Shown piece after piece: positions 32,142 through 40,689 of a stretch of DNA of 64,000 nucleotides. Both the position numbers and the translations under genes were made by a program. Within the stretch, counting starts at the first letter, position 1. Each line of letters begins with the position of its first letter. The DNA is from Streptomyces seoulensis (GTDB lineage Bacteria > Actinomycetota > Actinomycetes > Streptomycetales > Streptomycetaceae), in contig NZ_CP032229.1 in NCBI RefSeq assembly GCF_004328625.1, positions 2,976,001-3,040,000 on the forward strand, given 5' to 3'. Below the pieces are notes generated by a model. The model was not told the DNA's origin. It ran no database searches and saw only the letters and a program-made list of their open reading frames with translations.

Positions 32142-34670
32142 ATGGCAACGACCACACCATCCGGTGTGCGGGCTCACGCCAAGCACGGGGGCGGGGCCGA
32201 CGAGGCCCCGATGACCCACCGGCAGATCATGGAGGCGCTCTCCGGGCTGCTGCTCGGCATGTTCGTGGCGATCCTGTCGTCCACGATCGTCTCCAACGCC
32301 CTCCCGCACATCATCGGTGACCTCGGCGGCGGCCAGTCCGCCTACACCTGGGTCGTCACCGCGGCCCTGCTGTCGATGACGGCCGCCACCCCCCTGTGGG
32401 GCAAGCTCGCCGACCTGTACAGCAAGAAGGCGCTCGTCCAGATAGCCCTGGTCATCTACGTCGTCGGCTCGATGGCGGCCGGTCTGTCGCAGAACCCCGG
32501 CATGCTGATCGCCTGCCGTGTCGTCCAGGGCATCGGCGTCGGCGGTCTGTCCGCCCTGGCGCAGATCGTCATGGCGGCGATGATCTCCCCGCGTGAGCGC
32601 GGCCGTTACTCCGGCTACCTCGGCGCGACCTTCGCCGTCGCCACCGTCGGCGGCCCGCTGCTCGGCGGTGTCATCACCGACACCTCGTGGCTCGGCTGGC
32701 GCTGGTGCTTCTACGTCGGTGTCCCGTTCGCGGTCATCGCGCTGATCGTCCTGCAGAAGACCCTGCACCTGCCCGTGGTCAAGCGTGAGGTGAAGGTCGA
32801 CTGGGGCGGCGCCGCGCTGATCTCGGCGGCCGTCTCGCTGCTGCTGGTCTGGGTCACCTTCGCCGGTGACAAGTACGACTGGCTGTCCTGGCAGACCTAC
32901 GCGATGGTGGCCGGCTCGATCGTGCTCGGCGCGCTGTTCGTGCTGGTCGAGACCAAGGCCAGCGAGCCGATCATCCCGCTGCGCCTGTTCAAGAACCGCA
33001 CCATCACGCTGGCCTCGCTCGCCTCGCTGTTCGTCGGCGTGGCCATGTTCAGCGGCACCGTGTTCTTCAGCCAGTACTTCCAGCTCGCCCGCGACAAGTC
33101 GCCGACGATGTCCGGTGTCCTGACCATCCCGATGATCGGTGGTCTGTTCATCTCCTCGACCGTCTCGGGCCAGTTCATCACCCGTACCGGCCGCTGGAAG
33201 GCGTGGCTGGTCAGCGGTGGCGTCCTGGTCACCGCCGGACTCCTCCTGCTGGGCGGCATCCGGTACGACACGGACTACTGGAAGATGGCCATCTTCATGG
33301 CCCTGCTGGGTCTCGGCATCGGCATGATGATGCAGAACCTGGTGCTCGCCACGCAGAACCAGGTGGCGCCGTCCGACCTCGGCTCGGCCAGTTCCACGGT
33401 CACCTTCTTCCGCTCCCTGGGCGGCGCGGTGGGCGTCTCGGCGCTCGGCGCGGTGATGGCCCACCGGATCACGCACTACGTCACGGACGGCATCGGTTCG
33501 CTGAGCCCGAAGTACCAGGCCGCGATGGCCAAGTCCGGCTCGACGGACACCATCCCGGACATGAACAGCCTCCCGGGTCCGATCCGGAACCTGCTGGAGA
33601 GCGCGTACGGCCACGGCATCGCCGATGTCTTCTTCATCGCCGGCTGCCTCGCCGCCCTCGCCTTCCTGATCACGCTGTTCATCAAGGAGGTCCCGCTGCG
33701 GACGAAGGGCGCGCTCGCGCAGTCCGCCGAGTCCGAGGCCCCGGTCACCGACCCGGCCACCGCCCCCGCGGTCGCCGAGGCCCAGCAGGTCCCGGCCATG
33801 GCCTTCGCCACCACCGAGGGCGCCCCCTCGGCCGACGGCACGGCCACCGCGGCCGCGACCGCCCCGCAGATGACGGCCGTCGCCATGGCCGGGGACACCC
33901 CGCCGGCCGGCGGCACCCCGCTGCACGGCTTCGTGCGCGGCGCCGAGAGCGCCCCGGTCCCGGGCGCCGCGGTCACGCTGATCTCGCTGGCCGGCCGCCA
34001 GCTCGGCCGCTCGGTCGCGCAGGCCGACGGCTCCTACGCGCTGGCCGCCCCCGGCACCGGCTCGTACGTGCTGATCGCCTCCGCGGACGGCTTCCAGCCG
34101 CAGGCGTCCACCGTCGTGGTGGGCGAGGAGGCGCTGTCGTACGACATCCTGCTCAGCGGCACCAGCGGGCTGACCGGTGTGGTCCGGGCGGCCGGGAGCG
34201 CGCTGCCGGTGAAGGACGCGATGGTCGTCGTCACCGATGTGCGCGGTGATCTGCTGGCCGCCGCGCAGACCGGCGAGCAGGGCGAGTTCGGGTTCACCGA
34301 GCTGGTGCCCGGCACCGTGACGATCGCGGTCAACGCCGCCGGCTACCGGCCGCGCGCGCTGCCCGTGGAGGTCGCCACCACCGGGGTCACCCGGGTGGAG
34401 GTCGACCTGGACACCGGCGCGCTGCTCAGCGGTGTCGTCCGGGCCCCGCACGGGCCGCTGGCCGACGCCCGCGTCACCCTGGTCGACCAGGCGGGCAACG
34501 TGGTCGGCACCGCCACCACCGGTGCGGACGGCGCGTACGCCTTCACCGACCTGGACGGCGGCGAGTACACCGTGATCGCCACGGGTTACCCGCCGGTGGC
34601 CACCGCGCTGACCGTCGCCGGTACCGGCACGGACGGCCACGACATCGCACTCGCCCACCCCGGCGAGTAG
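32142..34670 (+). CDS. MFS (EmrB/QacA, DHA2) transporter fused to carboxypeptidase-regulatory-like repeats
   Basis: An 842-residue fusion. Residues about 25-530 form a 14-helix EmrB/QacA proton-drug antiporter. Motif A is WGKLADLYSKKAL, motif C is GYLGATFAVATVGGPLLGG, and a later block is ASSTVTFFRSLGGAVGVS. After an Ala/Pro-rich linker, residues about 585-840 hold three CarboxypepD_reg (transthyretin-like) beta-sandwich repeats. Each has the pattern GxVR..PxPxAxVTL followed by G(S/E/A)Y.F..L..G.Y.v.A.GY: GFVRGAESAPVPGAAVTLIS, GVVRAAGSALPVKDAMVVVT, and GVVRAPHGPLADARVTLVDQ. If the helices number 14, the C-terminus is cytoplasmic. The regulator and the YceI gene flanking it suggest one functional unit. 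A start at ATG 32142 follows AAAGGAAG. Confidence 0.88.
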   Translation: MATTTPSGVRAHAKHGGGADEAPMTHRQIMEALSGLLLGMFVAILSSTIVSNALPHIIGDLGGGQSAYTWVVTAALLSMTAATPLWGKLADLYSKKALVQIALVIYVVGSMAAGLSQNPGMLIACRVVQGIGVGGLSALAQIVMAAMISPRERGRYSGYLGATFAVATVGGPLLGGVITDTSWLGWRWCFYVGVPFAVIALIVLQKTLHLPVVKREVKVDWGGAALISAAVSLLLVWVTFAGDKYDWLSWQTYAMVAGSIVLGALFVLVETKASEPIIPLRLFKNRTITLASLASLFVGVAMFSGTVFFSQYFQLARDKSPTMSGVLTIPMIGGLFISSTVSGQFITRTGRWKAWLVSGGVLVTAGLLLLGGIRYDTDYWKMAIFMALLGLGIGMMMQNLVLATQNQVAPSDLGSASSTVTFFRSLGGAVGVSALGAVMAHRITHYVTDGIGSLSPKYQAAMAKSGSTDTIPDMNSLPGPIRNLLESAYGHGIADVFFIAGCLAALAFLITLFIKEVPLRTKGALAQSAESEAPVTDPATAPAVAEAQQVPAMAFATTEGAPSADGTATAAATAPQMTAVAMAGDTPPAGGTPLHGFVRGAESAPVPGAAVTLISLAGRQLGRSVAQADGSYALAAPGTGSYVLIASADGFQPQASTVVVGEEALSYDILLSGTSGLTGVVRAAGSALPVKDAMVVVTDVRGDLLAAAQTGEQGEFGFTELVPGTVTIAVNAAGYRPRALPVEVATTGVTRVEVDLDTGALLSGVVRAPHGPLADARVTLVDQAGNVVGTATTGADGAYAFTDLDGGEYTVIATGYPPVATALTVAGTGTDGHDIALAHPGE

Positions 34671-34678
34671 TTCCCCCC

Positions 34679-34722
34679 GACCGGCCCGTGGCCCGCCCCT
34701 CAGCGCGGGCCACGGGCCGGTC
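34679..34722 (+). terminator. strong hairpin between the MFS fusion and YceI genes
   Basis: Perfect 18-bp stem starting GACCGGCCCGTGGCCCGC with an 8-base loop. It separates the transporter transcript from the next gene, so the YceI gene may need its own promoter or read-through. Confidence 0.85.
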
Positions 34723-34764
34723 CCCTGATCTACGCGCGCTCAGCCGCGCAGGGAGAAGAACGCC

Positions 34765-35586
34765 ATGGCACTGACCGCGAGGATCCGCACCCGTGACGGC
34801 TGGGCCGTCTCGCACGCGGTGGTCACGGTGGCCGACATGACCGGTACGCAGGTGCTGCGGGCCGAGGCCGACGCCGAGGGCGTGGTGCGCGACGACACCG
34901 CGCTGGCTCCGGGGGCGTACACGGTGATCATCACCGCCGTCGGATACGCGCCCGTCGCCTCCAGCGCGCTGGTCACCGCGAGCGGCCGGGCCGAGGTCGG
35001 CGCGGTCACCCTGGCCCGGCAGGGCGGCAGCGAGCTGCCGCCGCCCGGACCGTGGACCATCGACCCGGTGCACTCCTCGGTCGGCGCGGTCGCGCAGCAC
35101 CTGGGCATCTCCAGCGTGCGGGGCCGGTTCACCGAGTTCGGCGGGGGCATCGAGATCGCGCCCGACGACATCACCAAGTCCCGTGTGGAGGCGGTCATCC
35201 GGGCCGAGTCCATCGACACCGGCAACGGGATGCGGGACACCCACCTGCGTTCCGCGGACTTCCTGGACGTGGAGAAGTACCCCGAGCTGACCTACCGCTC
35301 GGCCGGGCTGACCCAGGCCGGCCCGGACCGGTGGACCGTGCACGGCGAGCTGTCGATGCGCGGGATCGTCCGCCCGGTCGACCTGGACCTCGCCTACCTC
35401 GGCACCGGCGCCGACCCCTGGGGCGGCACGCGGGCCGCGTTCCGCGCGACGGCCGAGCTGCACCGGGACGACTTCGCCATGAACTACAACCAGGTCCTCC
35501 AGGCCGGCATCGCCGCCATCGGCACCACCCTGCGGATCGAGCTGGACATCCAGGCGGTCCAGGGCGACGCGCTGCCGTCGCTCTGA
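34765..35586 (+). CDS. carboxypeptidase-regulatory-like/YceI fusion protein
   Basis: A 273-residue cytoplasmic protein. Residues about 5-85 form a single CarboxypepD_reg-type domain (GWAVSHAVVTVADMTGTQV, LAPGAYTVIITAVGYAPVA), the same kind as in the preceding transporter. Residues about 95-270 are a YceI lipocalin-like domain (WTIDPVHSSVGAVAQHLG, VRGRFTEFGGGIEI, LRSADFLDVEKYPELTYRS, GELSMRGIVRPVDLDL). YceI proteins bind isoprenoid-like lipids. ATG 34765 has CAGGGAGAAG ahead. The shared domain type links it to the MFS fusion. No signal peptide is present. Confidence 0.88.
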   Translation: MALTARIRTRDGWAVSHAVVTVADMTGTQVLRAEADAEGVVRDDTALAPGAYTVIITAVGYAPVASSALVTASGRAEVGAVTLARQGGSELPPPGPWTIDPVHSSVGAVAQHLGISSVRGRFTEFGGGIEIAPDDITKSRVEAVIRAESIDTGNGMRDTHLRSADFLDVEKYPELTYRSAGLTQAGPDRWTVHGELSMRGIVRPVDLDLAYLGTGADPWGGTRAAFRATAELHRDDFAMNYNQVLQAGIAAIGTTLRIELDIQAVQGDALPSL

Positions 35587-35605
35587 CGGACACGCCGGTA
35601 CGTCC

Positions 35606-35611
35606 TAGGCT
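35606..35611 (+). promoter_or_regulatory. -10 box for a leaderless transcript (PPOX gene)
   Basis: TAGGCT ends 6 bases before ATG 35618, with no ribosome site between. The same geometry occurs at 24611 and 25041. Confidence 0.55.
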
Positions 35612-35617
35612 CGGCGC

Positions 35618-36088
35618 ATGGCTCCCAACATCGCTACGAACACCAAAGTGACCCTGCCGGAACTGCTGGACTTCGTACGACCCCGCCATCGCGCCATCCT
35701 GCTGACCCGGCGCTCGGACGGCTCCCCGCAGGGCTCCCCGCTGACCTGCGGGGTGGACGACTCCGGGCGGATCGTGGCCTCCACCTATCCGGAGCGGGCC
35801 AAGACGCGGAACGCCAAGCGGGACGAGCGGGTCAGCCTGATCGTGCTGAGCGACGAGTGGAACGGGCCCTGGGTCCAGATCGACGGCACGGCCGAGGTGC
35901 TGGACACCCCGGACTCCGTCGAGCCGCTGGTCGAGTACTACCGGAACATCGCCGGTGAGCACCCGGACTGGGACGAGTACCGCACGGCCATGGCCGAGCA
36001 GGGCAAGTCCATCATCCGGGTGACGCCGGAGCGGTGGGGGCCGGTGGCGACCGGCGGGTTCCCGGCCCGGCTCGCGTCCGGCTCGTAG
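35618..36088 (+). CDS. PPOX-class F420-dependent flavin/deazaflavin enzyme
   Basis: A 156-residue split-barrel protein of the pyridoxamine-oxidase-like family, in the F420-dependent group (TIGR03618 type). LLDFVRPRHRAILLTRRSDG, GVDDSGRIVASTYPERAKTR, and VSLIVLSDEWNGPWVQIDG are the family blocks; the K-T-R-N segment binds the cofactor phosphate. It would reduce a small molecule with F420H2, but the substrate is unknown. The transcript is probably leaderless. A shared terminator separates it from the convergent TetR gene. Confidence 0.9.
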   Translation: MAPNIATNTKVTLPELLDFVRPRHRAILLTRRSDGSPQGSPLTCGVDDSGRIVASTYPERAKTRNAKRDERVSLIVLSDEWNGPWVQIDGTAEVLDTPDSVEPLVEYYRNIAGEHPDWDEYRTAMAEQGKSIIRVTPERWGPVATGGFPARLASGS

Positions 36089-36096
36089 AGCAGTCC

Positions 36097-36147
36097 GATG
36101 GTGGCCCGTGGCCGACTCCCGCGAGGGGTCAGCCGCGGGCCACCATC
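36097..36147. terminator. bidirectional hairpin overlapping the TetR gene end
   Basis: GATGGTGGCCCGTGGC pairs with GCCGCGGGCCACCATC (one mismatch). It lies between convergent genes, and its right arm includes the last codons of the TetR gene. Confidence 0.75.
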
Positions 36148-36902
36148 GCTTCGATGCCCGCGATCAGCAGGTCCAGGGCGAAGACGAAGTCCCGGTCGAG
36201 CATCTCCTGCACGGTGTCCCCGCCGCGCGCGGCCATGAGGGCGTAGGACTCCTTCATCACCTCGGAGGTGCCGGCCACCTCGGAGGCGACGGTGAGGGAC
36301 TGCTGGAAGTACTCCTCCGCGCTCAGCCCGGTGTCGGCGATACGGGCGTGGAAGTGGCCCTCGATCGTGCCGTAGCCGTACACGAACTGGAAGACGGCCG
36401 AGATCGCGCCCGTCACCCCGTGCGCGGGCAGCCCGGCCCGGCCGACGACCCGCTGCACCGCTCGGGAGAAGGCCAGGGAGTGCGGGCCGATGTTGAGGAA
36501 GCGGCCCGCGATCGGGGACAGCCAGGGGTGGCGGACCATCATCGCCCGGTACTCGGTCGCCAGCGCCCGCAGCTGATCGCGCCAGTCGGCCGCCGTGTCC
36601 TCCGCGTCGGGCAGCGAGAGCTCGCCGAAGGCGGTGTCCAGGGCGAGTTCGAGCAGATCGTCCTTGGTGTCGACGTACCAGTACAGGGACATCGCGGTCA
36701 CGTTCAGCTCGCCCGCCAGGCGGCGCATGGAGAAGCGGTCCAGGCCCTCGGCGTCCAGCAGGGCGACCGAGGTCGCGGTGATCCGGTCCCGGTCCAGGCC
36801 GGAGGGCTGGCCGCCCCGGGCGCGCCGCTCCTTGCCGCCGCTCCGCCAGACGCTGCCGCGTGCCTTGGGGCGGTCCTCAGGGGGGCCGACTTCCTTCACC
36901 AC
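36129..36902 (-). CDS. TetR/AcrR-family regulator of the adjacent MFS gene
   Basis: A 257-residue regulator. The N-terminal helix-turn-helix covers about residues 38-85 (DRDRITATSVALLDAEG, FSMRRLAGELNVTAMSLYWYV). The C-terminal TetR_C-type ligand domain follows (HPWLSPIAGRFLNIGPHSLA). GTG 36902 is chosen for a GGAGGG ribosome site. It lies 69 bases after the MFS stop on the same strand, so both may be in one transcript. The perfect inverted repeat in front of the MFS gene is its probable operator. Confidence 0.88.
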   Translation of the reverse strand: MVKEVGPPEDRPKARGSVWRSGGKERRARGGQPSGLDRDRITATSVALLDAEGLDRFSMRRLAGELNVTAMSLYWYVDTKDDLLELALDTAFGELSLPDAEDTAADWRDQLRALATEYRAMMVRHPWLSPIAGRFLNIGPHSLAFSRAVQRVVGRAGLPAHGVTGAISAVFQFVYGYGTIEGHFHARIADTGLSAEEYFQQSLTVASEVAGTSEVMKESYALMAARGGDTVQEMLDRDFVFALDLLIAGIEAMVARG

Positions 36903-36971
36903 CGGGCTTCCCTCCGCAGGCCGTCGCTCACCGCACACCTTGCCAGGTCCGGGCGGCTCAACCACCCCGGC

Positions 36972-38411
36972 TCAGACGGCATCGCGCTGGGCCCGCTTGA
37001 GCAGGGCCGCCGCGACCAGGCCACCGGCCAGCACGGAGACGGCGCCGACCAGTTGCCCGGCGCTGAGCCCGGCCGACAGGGTGCGCCCGGAGGCCAGGAA
37101 GGAGCTGAGCACCGCGCCCAGCACGGCCACCCCGAGCCCGTTGCCGAACTCGGCCAGCGTGCCGTTGATCCCGGCGCCGACCCCGGCCTTCTCCGCCGGG
37201 ATGGCGCTCATGATGGCGTGCGCCATGGCCGGGTTGGCCAGCGCGCACCCGGCGCCGATCAGCACCAGCCCGAGCAGTGTCCCGGCGTACCCGGAGGAGG
37301 CCAGCCCGGCGATGGAGACCAGGCCGCCCGCCATCAGCGCCATGCCCAGCGCGATCGCCACCGGGGTGCCCAGACTGGCCGCGCACTTCGAGGACAGCCC
37401 GCTGAAGTTGAGCAGGACCACGGTGAGCGCCAGCGGTGCGGTGCGCGCGCCGGCCTCCAGGGGGCCGTAGCCGAGGACCAGTTGGAGGTGCTGGGTGAGC
37501 AGGAACAGGGCGCCGCCCATGCCGAAGGTGATGAGCACCGCGCCCGCGACCGCGCCGGTGAACCTGCGGTCCCGGAAGAACGCGAGGTCGAGCATGGGCT
37601 CCTCGACCCGGCTCTCCCAGTACGCGAAGAGGGCCAGCACGGCCACCGCGACGGCCGACGAGCCGAGCACGCGGGGCGAGGTCCAGCCGTGGTGCGGGCC
37701 GGAGATGACCGCGAAGACCAGGGCGGTCATTCCGATCGTGGAGAGCAGCGCGCCCAGCAGGTCGGGGCGGGCGGGCTCGCCCGTGGCGCCGACGGCGCGG
37801 GTCGCCTTGGACTCGGGGACCAGCGCGACCACGGCGACCAGGCCGAGGGCGGCCACGGGCAGGTTGATCAGGAAGATCGCACCCCACCAGAAGTGGTCGA
37901 GCACGAAGCCGCCGATCAGCGGGCCGGCCGCGAAGCCGAGCGAGTTGACCGCGGCCCAGATGCCGATCGCCTTCGGCTGCTCCTCGGGCGCGAAGATCTG
38001 CATGGCGACCGCGAGGGTGGTGGTCAGCAGCAGCGCGCCGCCGATGCCCATGCCCGCGCGGGCGGCGATCAACTGGCCGGTGGTGGTGGAGAGTCCGGCG
38101 GCCAGCGAGCCGAGGCCGAACACCGCGAGGCCCGCGATCAGCATCTTCTTGCGGCCGTACCGGTCGGCGGCGCTGCCCGCGGTGAGCAGCAGGCCGGACT
38201 GGACCAGGGAGTACGCGTTGATCATCCACTGGATGTCGGAGGTGGCCGCGTGCAGCCGGTGGGTGAGCGAGGGGATCGCCACGTTCAGCACGGTGTTGTC
38301 GAGCAGCACGGTGAGCTGGGCGAGGCAGATCACGCCGAGGATCAGCCAGCGGCGCGGGTGGCCCTGGGGGGCCTTCGTGAGCGGTGGTGCCGAGACGTCG
38401 GGAGCGGACAT
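36972..38411 (-). CDS. MFS drug-efflux transporter (DHA2)
   Basis: A 479-residue 14-helix proton-drug antiporter. LTVLLDNTVLNVAIPSLTHR is motif D1 in helix 1, GSAADRYGRKKMLIAG is motif A, and WAAVNSLGFAAGPLIGGFV is motif C. It is likely to export a drug or toxic metabolite and be induced by it through the TetR protein encoded next. The ATG at 38411 is immediately adjacent to the operator and has no Shine-Dalgarno sequence, so the message is probably leaderless; a GTG nine bases upstream is possible. Confidence 0.92.
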   Translation of the reverse strand: MSAPDVSAPPLTKAPQGHPRRWLILGVICLAQLTVLLDNTVLNVAIPSLTHRLHAATSDIQWMINAYSLVQSGLLLTAGSAADRYGRKKMLIAGLAVFGLGSLAAGLSTTTGQLIAARAGMGIGGALLLTTTLAVAMQIFAPEEQPKAIGIWAAVNSLGFAAGPLIGGFVLDHFWWGAIFLINLPVAALGLVAVVALVPESKATRAVGATGEPARPDLLGALLSTIGMTALVFAVISGPHHGWTSPRVLGSSAVAVAVLALFAYWESRVEEPMLDLAFFRDRRFTGAVAGAVLITFGMGGALFLLTQHLQLVLGYGPLEAGARTAPLALTVVLLNFSGLSSKCAASLGTPVAIALGMALMAGGLVSIAGLASSGYAGTLLGLVLIGAGCALANPAMAHAIMSAIPAEKAGVGAGINGTLAEFGNGLGVAVLGAVLSSFLASGRTLSAGLSAGQLVGAVSVLAGGLVAAALLKRAQRDAV

Positions 38412-38451
38412 GCTGTACACCGTATAGTGAGTTTCCTATACGGTGTACAGC
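38412..38451. promoter_or_regulatory. TetR operator: perfect 16-bp inverted repeat
   Basis: GCTGTACACCGTATAG, 8-base spacer, CTATACGGTGTACAGC. It abuts the MFS start codon and contains TATACG/CTATAC, which may be the -10 region, so a bound TetR dimer pair would block transcription directly. Confidence 0.85.
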
Positions 38452-38475
38452 ATTATCGGCCGAGGGTGTTTCCGG

Positions 38476-40689
38476 TCAGCCCGCCCTCTTCTCGGTGAGG
38501 TCGTAGAAGGTGGCCGAACCGACCGTCACCTTCTTGAAGTTGGCCTCGACCCAGGTGCTGATGGCGGAGGCGGTGCCGCTGTTGCCGCCCATGCCCCCGA
38601 AGCCGCCGCGGGCCTCGCCGGTGCGGCCCATGCCGCCACCCATGCCGCCGCCCGCGATGTAGTAGTGGATCTGGCCCTTGCTGACGTACTGCTTGAACTG
38701 GGCCAGGGTCGGGGACGGGTCGGTGCCGTTGAAGCCGCCGATCGCCATCACCGCCTTGTTGGTGGCGAGTTGGTAGCTGGCCGCGTTCTGCGAACCGGTG
38801 GACGCGGCGACCCAGGTGTAGGAATCGGCGTCGGCCAGGAGGAGCTTCTTGGCCTTGGCGGAGACGGTGGCGCCGTCGAGCAGGCCGCCCGCGCCTCCGG
38901 CGCCGCCCATGCGGCCGGATTCGCCGGTGCGGGTGTTGCCGGGGAAGCCCTGGGCGCCCGGGAAACCCTGGCCGTTCCGACCGCCCTGGCCCTTGCTCTG
39001 CCCGTTGCCCTGACCGCCCTGGCCGGGGAAACCCGGGCCCGCCGCGCCACCGGGCGGGATCTGGCCCTGGCCCTGGCCCTGGCCCCGCTGGCCCTGCCCG
39101 CCCGGCATCCCGCCGGGGAAGCCGCCGCGCATGCCCTCGCCCCGGGCGCCCGGACGGCCGAAGCCCATCATGCTGGCCCCCGCCGGTCCGGCCGTCGGAA
39201 TCGAGCCGGTGTGAGCGGAGTTCACCGTGCTCAGCGTGTACGCGGTCGGCCCGGCCAGTGCCGCGACCAGGCCCAGCGAGGCCGCGCCGAGCGCCAGGTT
39301 CCGGGGAGCGCGGCCGAGGAACAGCAGGCCGAGCGCGGCGAGCAGACCGCCGACCAGCACCAGCCACTTCAGCCAGGGCAGGTAGTCGGAGGTGCGGCCC
39401 AGCAGCACGTACCCCCACGCCCCGGACGCCACCGAGGTGACCGCCAGCGCGGCACCGGCCCAGGTCTCCTCGCGGCGCTCCCACAGCAGCCCGGCGCCCA
39501 TGCCGACCACGGCGGCGAGGTACGGCGCGAGGGCGATCGTGTAGTACTGGTGGAAGATGCCGGCCATGAAGCTGAACACCGCCATGGTGATCAGCAGCGA
39601 GCCGCCCCAGACCAGGAACGACGCGCGGGTGACCGAGGTGCGGCCCAGCTTGCGGGTGGCCCAGAGGCCCGCGATCAGCAGGATCAGCGCGGCCGGGAGC
39701 AGCCAGGAGACCTGGCCGCCGACCTCGGCGCCGAACATCCGGTCCCAGCCGGTCGAGCCCCAGCGGCCCCCGCCGCCGCCCATGCCGCCGCCCCCGCCGC
39801 CGACGCTGCCGGTCTCGTCACCGTTGATCCGGCCGAGCCCGTTGTAGCCGAAGGTCAGCTCCAGGAAGCTGTTGTGCTGCGAGCCGCCGATGTACGGGCG
39901 GGACGAGGCCGGCCACAGCTCGACCACCGCGACCCACCAACCGCCCGACACCACCAGCGCGAGCGTGGCCAGCGCGAGCTGCCCCAGCCGCCTGCCGAAC
40001 CGCACCGGCGCGCAGACCGCGTGGACGATCGCCAGCGGAGGCAGGACCAGGAACGCCTGGAGGGTCTTGGCGAGGAAGGCGAAGCCGATGGCCACGCCCG
40101 CCCAGACCAGCCACCGGGTCCGGCCGTCCTCGACCGCGCGGACGGTGAAGTAGCAGGCCAGCGCCATCAGCAGGGCCAGCATCGCGTCCGGGTTGTTGAA
40201 CCGGAACATCATCGCCGCGACCGGGGTGAGCGCCAGCACCGCGCCCGCGACCAGTCCGGCCACCGCGCTGAACCGGCGCCGTACCGCCGCGTACACGACC
40301 GCCACCGCGCCGGTGCCCATGAGGACCTGGGGGACCAGGACCGCCCAGGAGTTCAGGCCGAAGATCCGGACCGACAGCTCCATGGGCCACAGGAACGCCG
40401 AGGGCTTGTCGACGGTGATGGCGTTGCCGCCGTCCAGCGAGCCGAAGAAGAAGGCCTTCCAGGAGGTGCTGCCCGCCTGCACGGCCGCCGAGTAGAAGGA
40501 GTTGGCGAAGCCGGAGGCACTCAGGCTGCAGAGGTAGAGCACGAAGGTCGCGGCGAGCAGCGCCCAGAAGGCGGGGCGGGCCCAGCTCGGGTCCTCGGGC
40601 CGGCCGCGCCACGCCCGCCGGGCGAGCGGGGCCCGTGGCGCGGGCGGCACCACGGCAACCTGCGGGGGCTGGTCGTACTGGGTGGTCAT
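38476..40689 (-). CDS. GT39-family (ArnT/PMT-like) membrane glycosyltransferase
   Basis: A 737-residue GT-C type enzyme that moves a sugar from a polyprenyl-phosphate donor to an outer acceptor. It has about 11-12 membrane helices. The acidic loop-1 motif of GT-C enzymes may be in the loop FFGSLDGGNAITVDKPSAFL. MMFRFNNPDAMLALLMALAC is the typical second block. A Gly-rich loop near residue 295 and a very Gly/Gln/Pro-rich linker at about 530-620 (GGMPGGQGQRGQGQGQGQIP) lead to a soluble C-terminal domain (DADSYTWVAASTGSQNAASY, QYVSKGQIHYYIAGGGMGGG). The ATG overlaps the stop of the GT2-GtrA gene. The sugar and acceptor are not deducible. Confidence 0.88.
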   Translation of the reverse strand: MTTQYDQPPQVAVVPPAPRAPLARRAWRGRPEDPSWARPAFWALLAATFVLYLCSLSASGFANSFYSAAVQAGSTSWKAFFFGSLDGGNAITVDKPSAFLWPMELSVRIFGLNSWAVLVPQVLMGTGAVAVVYAAVRRRFSAVAGLVAGAVLALTPVAAMMFRFNNPDAMLALLMALACYFTVRAVEDGRTRWLVWAGVAIGFAFLAKTLQAFLVLPPLAIVHAVCAPVRFGRRLGQLALATLALVVSGGWWVAVVELWPASSRPYIGGSQHNSFLELTFGYNGLGRINGDETGSVGGGGGGMGGGGGRWGSTGWDRMFGAEVGGQVSWLLPAALILLIAGLWATRKLGRTSVTRASFLVWGGSLLITMAVFSFMAGIFHQYYTIALAPYLAAVVGMGAGLLWERREETWAGAALAVTSVASGAWGYVLLGRTSDYLPWLKWLVLVGGLLAALGLLFLGRAPRNLALGAASLGLVAALAGPTAYTLSTVNSAHTGSIPTAGPAGASMMGFGRPGARGEGMRGGFPGGMPGGQGQRGQGQGQGQIPPGGAAGPGFPGQGGQGNGQSKGQGGRNGQGFPGAQGFPGNTRTGESGRMGGAGGAGGLLDGATVSAKAKKLLLADADSYTWVAASTGSQNAASYQLATNKAVMAIGGFNGTDPSPTLAQFKQYVSKGQIHYYIAGGGMGGGMGRTGEARGGFGGMGGNSGTASAISTWVEANFKKVTVGSATFYDLTEKRAG

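Noticed and set aside
32121..34658. Long minus-strand frame across the MFS fusion gene
   Set aside because: Shadow frame with low-complexity product; the plus strand has transporter motifs.
36108..38498. Long plus-strand frame across the TetR/MFS genes (796 codons)
   Set aside because: Shadow of real minus-strand genes; the product is Gly/Gln/His-rich and has no recognisable features.
38950..39140. Possible short tandem repeat/CRISPR-like pattern
   Set aside because: It is a codon-level repeat for Gly/Gln in the GT39 tail. There are no equal-length repeats with unique spacers here or elsewhere in the window.
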